A stretch of DNA of 64,000 nucleotides, taken from NCBI RefSeq assembly GCF_001375655.1, contig NZ_CTEN01000002.1, positions 310,001 through 374,000 on the forward strand, read 5' to 3'. Below are positions 36,764-46,800 of this stretch, piece after piece. The position numbers were made by a program, and so were the translations under genes. How positions within the stretch are numbered: position 1 is the first letter of the stretch; each line of letters begins with the position of its first letter. Under the pieces are notes generated by a model. That model saw only the letters and a list, made by a program, of their open reading frames with translations, ran no database searches and was not told the origin of the DNA. The stretch is from Streptococcus varani (GTDB lineage: Bacteria; Bacillota; Bacilli; Lactobacillales; Streptococcaceae).

Positions 36764-36774
36764 TTAATCGTCCC

Positions 36775-36963
36775 TCATTTTATAAGCAATAAAGCAGTTC
36801 CATATTTAAGTATTGTAAGTGTCGTTTTAGGATCTTTTCCCACAGTTGCAACGCCGTACACAACACCTCCAACTATGACAAGCGCTCCAATAGGTTTGCC
36901 ACCCATTGTCCGAGCATCTGCTTGGCCTATCCTTATGTTAAAGACAACTTCTTCTACGGACAC
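36775..36963 (-). pseudogene. Small hydrophobic frame, possible displaced toxin-tip fragment
   Basis: A 62-residue frame opening with GTG at 36963 (open for about ten codons before it, without an ATG). It contains IGQADARTMGGKPIG and then a hydrophobic, Gly/Val-rich stretch (ALVIVGGVVYGVAT) and a second one (ILKYGTALLLIK) at the end. No ribosome binding site is visible. Hydrophobic character at a C-terminus followed within 11 bp by a paralogue-family gene mimics the end of the 3.1-kilo-residue YD-repeat protein, so I read it as an orphan tip. It could instead be a small membrane peptide. Confidence 0.45.
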
Positions 36964-37042
36964 TTGAAGAAATGATTCATAATGGGCACTTGCTCAAAAA
37001 ATTCAAACAAACGTTGGTTGAAGAATATAATAGCCCTGACTA

Positions 37043-37816
37043 CTACATTTTAGCCAGCTTTCTCTTTGCTTCTTGAACAATAAAGAGTTGCGGATTTTCT
37101 TTAGAAAGAGTTGTGAACATAGCTTTCGCTTCTTCCATATTGCCTAATAGAACAGCATTTTCAGCCTTATAATATTGATACAACAGTTTCCCAGTTTTTG
37201 TTTTCTTTTCTTCCTTATTATTTTTTAAGTAGAGACTAGGTTGTTTGTAATAGATAATATCCAGCATTGCTTTCAAATAGGGTTTATTGGACATAGTTCT
37301 CATCATTTCGTGAAAATCAATCCGATCATTACCACCATCTCTCTCCAAAAAAATTGTTGATTGAACGACAAATATTTCTCTATCATCCTCTAATAATCGT
37401 CTAACTTTCTTGGACTGTCTTTTCTCACGAAGAGACTGTTCAAAATGTTTTAAAGATTCTTCAAAATCTCCGCGAAAAAACGAAACAACTCCTAGTGCAT
37501 GAAAAGCAAATGCTTTAATTCCTAATTTACTGTCTACATGCTTTTTCCAATAGGCTTCATACTTATCTAAGTCAATTTTTTCAACTAATATATTCAGCAA
37601 CACTTTATCAATTTTTTTCGAAAACCAATTATACAACAATATTATTGAGATAACAAACCAACTAAGTATATTTTTAATTTGAAAAGGCATCGTCGAATGA
37701 TACACCGCTACTGGTGTAATAATAAATAGTACGATATTAATAATCCCTAAAAAATTTCTTGCGAAATAAAGGTTAGAAGCGGATAAATTTGAGATTTTTT
37801 CTTCTAGTCTTGTCAT
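37043..37816 (-). CDS. Membrane-anchored TPR-like protein, paralogue 1 (next to toxin tip)
   Basis: A 257-residue protein from the ATG at 37816, 20 bp after the YD-repeat stop codon. A TTG at 37840, overlapping that stop, would add 8 residues. Two membrane spans (about residues 20-65) are followed by TPR-like helices (FAFHALGVVSFFRGDFEESLKHFEQSL in part) and the family ending FTTLSKENPQLFIVQEAKRKLAKM. The tight link to the toxin gene is what is expected of a cognate immunity gene. Related to, but well diverged from, the two downstream paralogues. Confidence 0.75.
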   Translation of the reverse strand: MTRLEEKISNLSASNLYFARNFLGIINIVLFIITPVAVYHSTMPFQIKNILSWFVISIILLYNWFSKKIDKVLLNILVEKIDLDKYEAYWKKHVDSKLGIKAFAFHALGVVSFFRGDFEESLKHFEQSLREKRQSKKVRRLLEDDREIFVVQSTIFLERDGGNDRIDFHEMMRTMSNKPYLKAMLDIIYYKQPSLYLKNNKEEKKTKTGKLLYQYYKAENAVLLGNMEEAKAMFTTLSKENPQLFIVQEAKRKLAKM

Positions 37817-37836
37817 TTTTGTACTTTCTAATTCAA

Positions 37837-40800
37837 TCAATCATTAAGCAGATTTTTTATAATGACAACTATGGACACTACTGCACCTCCGATTGATGAA
37901 ATAGCGCCTGTTCCAGCTGCTATACCTCCAATTGATGAAATAGCACCTGCAACAATTGGTACCCAAATTGGGCTTGTTGCTATTGCACCTACTTGAAGTA
38001 AATTCCCTGTCCTAAAACCCACTTGAGTTGTTGTCAAATTAGTAACCCCATTATTATTACTACCAACTTGACTTATGTTATATCCACCAATGATACCATT
38101 TGGGAGATCACCATTTAAATTAACTCCATTGCCTATACTAAGAAGGTTACCATTTTGAGTATATGTTGTCATATTATTATAATCTATTCCATCAAATCCT
38201 ACAGAAGCATTAACCGTATTAGCTACTTTAACACCTTTTACAGAACCGATATTTAATGAACCACTCACTACTAAATTTCCTCCTGACAAACCGATTGTCC
38301 CTGAACCACCTGCTATGTTCAGATTCAGAGATGGTTGCCATCCATTGGTAATATTAAGGTTAAATATACCACCTGAAGGTTTTTCTGTAGAATTTGAAGT
38401 TTTAACAAAAGTTGAGTACCAACCATTATTAAAAGGTATATCCATACTTGGTGGTTCAATAGTATAACTTCCCATTCCGAATAGAGGAGTAGATTTTTTA
38501 TTACCAGATTTAGGATCAGATGTCATCCCCAATAATAACATTGCTGCAGAGCCAATACCAGCAATAGATAATAGCTGTGATTTATTTATTGTATTTTTGG
38601 CTGGATCCTTGCCTTTCATTGTCTTTGGATCACAGACGTGTTTCTGCGTTTCTTCTAAGGCTTTTGTCCAGTTTCGGTGGATATTTTTCCCTTCTTTGGA
38701 TTTGGAACTTCCCCAATTGTAGGTAGACTGTCCATTGGCTTGAGCCTGTTGAAGTGCCGTCAAGGGATTGAAGACTAAGGTTTGGCTTTGGTATTGCTGA
38801 GCATAGCCATAACTGGTTGACGGGCTATATACGGCCCCATTTGGTCCAAACGCTGAGTAATAGCTAGCTGGTGCACGGTAGCTTGGATTTGTTTGGATTT
38901 GCTGGCGAACATAGTTAGCTGCTGTGTAGTAACCGCTACTATCACTTGGATTGTAACGACCAAACATTGAAGGGTCCATCATCGTTTGACTATACCTGCG
39001 TTGCTGGCTGGTATTGATCGTAGCACGACCTCCACCACCAACTAAGCCCATCTGCCTATGCCCGCTCGGATCCGTATAGTTGACCGGATTGTTTTGGACA
39101 TAGCTATAGAGATTTTGACTGAGTGGATCTTGGTCATCCCCTTGATAGGAGTCTTCAGTAAGGAAGGTCCCTACTTTGTTATCATAATACCGTGCCCGCA
39201 GATAGTCAAGCCCGGTGATGTCTCTGGCTTCCCCATTGTAGGCAAATGGATTGCCTGTCTGGTCCGTACTTTCCTTGGTTGAACCATAGAGCTGGTAGCT
39301 CGAGCTTGCGACACTAGAACCATCCTTGGTCAGACCAGTTACACTACCCGTTACAGAGGTCAGATAGTTGTAGGTCTCCCCTGTCTGGTTGTTGTGGTAG
39401 CTTTCTCGACCACGACCATAAGTATAGGTCTCCCGAGCCTGCATCTGGTCATCATAGGTTTCAAGGACTTGGGCATTCTCCTGGTTGACATCGTTGATGT
39501 AGTTGCGGACTTCGTAGTAGTTGTAAGTGTCTTCCTTTGTCGTGTATGGAATGAGAACATCCTGCACCTCACTAGCGTAAGTCACGGGGTCTTGGCCTGG
39601 GAGATTGTCTTCACTTGGCGGATTGACTACCAGACCTTCCTTGGTGGCTCTGTCCTTGGCGACCTTCTGATGGTAGGCAACAGAGATAGTATCGAAGGTC
39701 TCTCTCCAATCATACCCTTGACTGGAACCAAAGCTCGAGAGGAACTGGAGGACATTTTGGGAGAAGCCATACCAGAAGACAGAGTTTTCCTCACCGTTTG
39801 GACTTGTCTTCGGTGATTGTTTTTTCTCCTTACGCTTGAAGAGTTGATAGGTGTTGGTCGCTTCTGTCCGACTTGCGGTGAAGACGCGGTTATCATCTCC
39901 GTCATAGAGAGCCGCAAAGAGCATGCCTTCCTTGTCCTTGACAGCAAGCAAACGATTTTCCGTATCGTAGATGTAGTCTAAGGTTTCATCTGTACCGGTA
40001 GACTGGATGCGGTTGCCATTCTGATCGTAGGTGTAAGACAGGGTTTTGTCGCCAATATTGGCTTGGGTCAGACGGTTATGGGCATCATAAGTAAAGTCTG
40101 ATTTGGTCTCTTTACCATCTACGACTTCTGTGCTGGTTAACTTATTTCCCGCTAGGTCAAAGGTATACCGATATTCCGCTAATTTCCTTCCGTCAATCTG
40201 GTCACTACTGGACTCTTTCTGAGCCTTAACATCCGTATAAACCGTCATATTGGTCAGTTGACCTAGGCTGTCATAACGATAGGCTTGGACTAGCGTTTGA
40301 CCATCTTGCTTGATGGTTTCCTTGGTGATGAAATTACCATCGTCGTACTCGTAGGCGTAACTTGAGATCTCCTTGTTCTTCTTATCCAGGTGGTGGATAG
40401 CCGTCACACGATGACCGGCGTCATAGGTCAGCTCGCTCTTTGAACCATCGCCACGTTTGACAGTGGTCATATCGCCTGCTTCATTGTAAGCGTAGGTAGT
40501 GACCTTGCCGTCCTTGTCCGTAACCTTGGTCAAGCGATCCAGCTCGTCATAGCTATACTTGACCTCATTCCCATCAGGGTAGGTCAGTTTTTCAATATTG
40601 CCATAATCATCATAGCTGTAGGTGATGAGACTACCATCTCCCTGACGGACACCTGTGATTTGACCTTCTTCATTGTAAGCATAGTTGGTCTTACCCGTTA
40701 GGTCACTCATAGAGACCCTGCGACCATCCGCATCATAGGTGTAGAGGACTTGACCTTCTGATTTCTCTGAGTACTTAGTCGTCAGCAACTGATCCAGCTT

Positions 40801-43800
40801 GTTGTAGTCATAAGAGATGGTCTTACCATCGGCTTTTTTGATTTGAGACAGCTGATTGTTTACGTCATAGGTGTAGGTTTCTGTATCCCCAAGGGCTGTC
40901 ATGCGTTCGACGATGTTGGACAATTGGTCATACCGGTATTTTGTGACCTGACCATTGCCATTGGTTACAGACGTCATATTTCCAACACTATCATAAGTAT
41001 AGGTAGCGGTGGACGCTTTTTCACCTGAACCTTTGGTCGCAGTTAACAACTGATCCTCATTGTCATAGGTGAAGGTAGAGAGACGCTGACTACCAGAGGT
41101 CACCTGAGTCAGGTTACCATTGCCATCATAAGAGTAGGAAGCGGTCGCTCCTGATCCTGTGGTCACCTTGGTCAAGCGGTCGTCTTTGTCATAGCTATAG
41201 AGTGTTGTTTGACCAGCTGTGTCTGTCTCGGCCGTTAAGCGATCCAGAGCATCATAGGTCCTCGTCTGGCTTTGACCAAGTGGATTGACCATCTTTTCTA
41301 GGTTACCATTTGGATCATAGGCATAGGTTTCTTCCCGTTTACCATTGATGGTTCGCTTGGTCACCTGTCCGACTGGGTCATAGTCCAGGTTGGTCTGGCG
41401 TCCTGTTGGACTAGTAATGGTCTTGAGTTGGTCTAACTTGGTGTATTCCAAGTGGGTCTTTGCACCGCTTGGTGTCGTGACAGAAGCAAGGTTACCAGCC
41501 TTGTCGTAAGCGTACTTGGTTTCCAAATCAAGAGCATTTTTCTCACTGAGGAGACGACCTGCCACATCATAAGTATAGCTGGTGCTTCTATCTGATTGGT
41601 CGGTTTCTTTGGTCAAGTTACCTGACACATCATAGGTATAGACTTTAGAGAGTCCTTGTGGAGCGCCATGTTTTTCCAATCGTCCCAGTTTATCATAGCC
41701 ATAGATAAAGACAGCTTTATTTGGAAGCGTCCGCTCTAGAGCACGACCATAAAGGTCATTGGCATAGCTGGTCACATCACCACTTGGATCGGTTTCAGTA
41801 GCCAGACTACCTGTCGCATCATAGCTGTAGCTGGTGACACCACCTGTTGGTTTGGTCATGGTGCTGACACGACTCATGGCATCATAGCTATAGCTTGTGG
41901 TGTTCCCTTCACCAGAGGTCTGTGTGAGGGTATTGCCTAGGGCATCATAAGTAAAGCTTTGTGTAGCTCCTGTTGGGGCAAGGGTTTCTGTCAAGCGACC
42001 AAGTGGGTCATACTTGAGGGCTGTTTCTTTGCCCTTTGGATCCTTGTAGAGGACCAGATGCTGGTTAGCATCATAGCCATAAGTTGAACTATTGCCATTA
42101 GCATCTGTCACCTTAGATAGGTTTCCTAAGACATCGTATTCATACGAAATGGCATTACCTTCCGGATCGGTTTCTGTCACCACACGGTTGACTGCGTCAT
42201 AGCTGTAGCTACTTTCACGATCCAGGTGGTCCACTGTCTTGGTCAGATTGCCATTCTTGTCATAGTGATAGGTCGTAGTATGACCTTCTACATCTGTTTT
42301 GGTTGCCAGATTCCCGACTTTATCATAGGTGTAGCTTTCACTACTTCCATCTGGGAAAGTCGTTTTGGTCAGTTGATTGAAACTGTCATAGCTATAAGAC
42401 GTTACTTGACCTAGGCTATTGGTAGAAGTCAGGCGATTACCTGCCTTGTCATAGCTATAGCTTTCATCTAGGTCTTGATTGTCTTTCGCTGTCAGGATCC
42501 GATTGGCCGCATCATAACTGTACTCCGTTACCAAACCGCTTGATTGGGTCTGCTTGATGAGACGGTCTAGAGCATCGTATTCATTGGTAATGGTCGTGCC
42601 ATCAGGATTGACCACTTGAGTGACTTGGGCTGTGGCACTGTAGCTGATTTGAGTGGTATTGCCATTGGCATCTTCTACAGCGATGGGGTAGCCCAGTTCG
42701 TTGTAGCGATATTTGGTTTTCCCACCCAAGGCATCGGTTACCTCAGTCAAGAGCTCCATTTGATTGTAAGCAAAGTGTGTACTATTGCCCAAACCATCGG
42801 TGACTTGACTGACTTGGTTTTGACCGTTGTAGAGAGTTGAGGCTGTATAACCCGCTGCATCGGTGACAGAAGAGTGGTTCCCGTTCTTGTCGTACGTCAT
42901 GCTTGTGGTGTTTCCAAGAGGATCTTTTGTGGACAAGAGGCGACCACCACTGGTGTAGTCATAGCTGGTTTCTTTTCCTTTGGCATCCGTGAAGGTCAAG
43001 ACATTGCCCATAGCATCATAGCTATAGGAAACGCTGCTTTGGTCTGGATAGGTAATGTTTGTGACATTACCAGCCGCATCATAGGCATAGCTAGTGGTGC
43101 GGTCTCCGACTGTTTCGGTCAACTTTTGCCCCAAAGCGTCGTAAGTGTAGCTGACTGTTTGACCTGCTTCATCGGTATAGGAAAGAAGACGACCCAACTT
43201 GTCATAGCTAGACTCTGATACGGTTCCGATTGGATAAGCAACCTTGGTCAGATTACCAGATGGGTCATAGCTATTTTGGGTAACTTGACCGAGAGCATCT
43301 GTGATGGTAGCGATTTGAGAGAAGCGCTCATCGTAGGTCAGACTGTTAGTCCGTCCACCTTCGTTTGTCCGATGGAGAACACGGCCCAAAGCATCCCGTT
43401 CAAAGGTAACGGTTTTGCCAGCCGCATCAGTTTCTGTTAAGAGCCTTCCACGACTATCATAGGTATAAGTTGTCGTATGACCTTCGGCATCTGTCAGAGA
43501 CAGTTGATTTCCGACGCCATCATAGGTGTAGCTGTACTGGCCACCTTCCCCATTTGAAGCTGCAATCTTACGACCAAAACCATCATAGCTGAAGGTAGAA
43601 GTATTGCCGTTTCCTTCGGTCACCCCTGTGACTTGTCCAGCACCATCAAAGTTATAGCTAGTGGAAACACCATCTGGATCGGTTTCGCTAGTCTTGCGAC
43701 CTTCCGCATCATAGGTATAGCTGGTCACGCCACCACGAGGGTTGGTCACAGAAACCAACTGGTTATGCGCATTATAGGTTAAGGTGGATACGCCACCCAG

Positions 43801-46800
43801 TGCATTGGTGATCTTAACGAGGTTAGCTCCAGAGTAAGCAAAGCTAGTGGTGTTACCAAGAGCATCGGTGGTTGATAAGATGCGTCCTTCTTTATCCACT
43901 GTATAAGTGATGCTCGAACCATCAGATAGACCAGTAGAAAGCAGGTTGCCCTCTTTGTCATAGCTATGGCTAGTGGTATTGCCATCAAAGTCTGTTTCAG
44001 ATAAGAGATGGTTTTTATCATCGTAGGTATAGGACTTAGCCACCCCATCAAAGCGCGTTTCACTCAGAACATTGCCATTCTCATCGTAAGTGTAGCTAGT
44101 CGTTTGCCCCAGTTCGTTGGTTTCACTCGCTAAACGATTGGCATCGTCATAGGTTTTGGACACACTACTCCCATCTGGATAAGCGATAGCGGTTGTTCGG
44201 TAGAGTTTATCATAAGTGTAAGTGGTACTATTACCATTGGCATCTGTCGTGATTGTTTGACCATCAGAATAGGCAAGCGTTGATACCGCACCTGAACCAT
44301 CGGTTTGTTTGGTCACGCGACCTTGGTCATCATAGACATTATCAATGACTTTTGTCCCGTTTCCATCATACCAAGCCGTCATCAACCCTGCATCATCGTA
44401 TTCATAACGAGTTGGCACTCCAGCAGCATCAGTATAGGTGATCAGGTTGCCATTCTCATCGTATTCATAAGCTACGGTAGAGCCATTTGGCAAGCCGACA
44501 GCCCCGATATAGCCCTCTTCATTCATGGTCACATTAAAAGTGAGACCACTTGGAGAGGTGATTTGAGTTAGGATGGCATCTTCATTGTAAGTCAGGCTAG
44601 TTTTATTGCCTTTTTCATCTGTCTGACTCGTTAGAAGACCATGGAAGTTAAAGACTTTTTCCTGCTGGTCTGTGTCTGTAATATGGTACTCTTTAACCGC
44701 ATACTCTTCTTCTCCATCGCCAAAGTCAGCTTTTTTGTTTTCGACCTCTTTAATAGTCAGGTTTAAGTCATAACCTTCTGGAGCCAAGTACTTGTCACCA
44801 TCTTTTTTGAAGGTTAGGATAGAGCCATCGCTACGAGTATAGTAAAGGTTTCCTTCTTCGTCACGGGTCACTTGTTCATGAAAGGCAAAGGACCATCCAC
44901 GACCAAAGAGACTATTCATCCCAGCAGCTTTTGAATTGTAAGAACGGACAATTTCGAAATCACCACCTAGTTCAGGAATGGAAACATCTCTACGATCAAG
45001 GTAGAAATTTCCTGTATTTAAGTTAATAGGCTCAAATCCAAACTCACAATGGAGGCCACGACCCATCAGTAACATATCAACATCCGACTTCACCGCATCA
45101 TTTAACTTAGGTGGGTTGTATGGTTTTGTCGCATTTTTCTTTGGATTTCGGATAAAGAGGGTATTGTTCTTGACCAAGAGCATGTCTTGGATACGGTTAT
45201 CATAGGCAATTTGTTTGAGAGGAACACCGTAATAAGCCGCAATTTTCGGCAAGGTATCGTACTGTGTGACCTTATAAATGACGAAGGTATCGCTGGACTT
45301 TTTACCGCTGGTTTGCCCATCTTTTTGGCTCTCCGCATCAATGGTATAGACTTTATTAAATTCTGGTTCTGTAAAAGGAACAATGGTCTGCCAGTTGGAT
45401 AATTTATCTTTGTACTGAGTCGTCCCTTTTTCAAAAGCCGATATAAAATTGGATGTGTCGGGATATTTATAAGAAAAACTTCCTGGCACCTGACCTGTAT
45501 ACTTTTTCCCAGCATCACTAAGGTTATAAGTGACGGTTGCTCCAGGGGTGGTCAAGCCATCTGCAAAAACACCTTGAAATTGGAGTTTACCAGATTTCTC
45601 AGTTTTGACCATATTACGGAGGTTGATTGTGGTATTACCAATGGCATAGTTAACATCTACTGGATCTGGCACCGACCACTGGATGGTAATACTTGGTGCC
45701 TTGTCTGGTGTAAACCCACCTTGGGCATTATTTGCAACATTGGCTTCCGTTGTATAGAAACCACCACCATAATCACCTTCATTAGTAGCTTTCACGACCA
45801 ATCCGTAGTTTGGATAGAGTCCTTGAACCCAACCATTCACTGTCTCTCGAATATCAAAATGATGCATACCTAGTTTTGCAGGACTAAGGGCACTTTCACC
45901 AGAAATTTCATCTTCTAAACTGAGTGAAGACAACCAAGTGATGGTTTGAATATTAAAATCTTGTTTGACACGGTAAGCCGCAAAAGTTGCATTGGCTGTC
46001 CCCTTACCATCTGAATATTGGTAAAGATTTAGACTAGCACTATCAATCTTAGCCTCTGATGGAATGTTCTTCTTAAAGTCATAATTGACTTTAAAGTACA
46101 TCCGACTACGACCAATATCAGCAACTCCTGGCATCCCCATATTCTCCGCAGTAACATAGCCTACAAAACCATAGGCACTTCCAAGGAAAGTACCGCGGAC
46201 AGAACTAGTGACGACATCCAAGAGATTTTCTCTTGGTACCGTAACCGTTGGATCAATCCGAACAGGATAAGCACGATTAGCATCTTTCAGCCAATCTTCA
46301 CTGGCCACAACTGTTAGCTCATATTTTTTGCCAACCTTATTTAGTTCTAATGTAATGTCTTGGCTTTCAGCTCCTGCAGCATCCACCATAACTGGGGCTG
46401 TCAGGACAAAGAGAACCGCATCTTTCCCTTTTTTCTTAACCAAGACTTGATTATTTTCAAGGGTTACATCATAGGAAGCTGCATCCAAACCGTAGGTAAA
46501 GCGGTTTTTCCCCTCCCAATTCGCAAGAACAATTTCTTCTTTTACCCCGTTTGCTTGAACGGTATATTGAACGTCCGTTGCACCTTCTACGTTGTTGTAA
46601 AGGATAGCATTATCTTGGACAGTTGCATTCTCATACGTTTTATCAATGGGATAGAGAGAAATCTTATCATCTTGATTAAAAACATCAATCGGTCTTTCTT
46701 TGTCTACTTGACTTGGCAAAACAACCCCAACCGGTGATTCTTTCGGAAGGTAGTAATGTTCTCCATTGGCATGGTAAGAATAGAGATCCAAATCAACAGG

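Noticed and set aside
42226-43218. Several 60-115 codon plus-strand frames opposite the YD-repeat gene
   Set aside because: They are antisense shadows caused by the biased codon pattern of the YD repeats and have no start signals.
39900-44640. Regular spacing of repeats that could be mistaken for a CRISPR array
   Set aside because: The period of 60-63 nt keeps one continuous reading frame with YD-repeat protein sequence; the repeat units are diverged and no cas genes are present.
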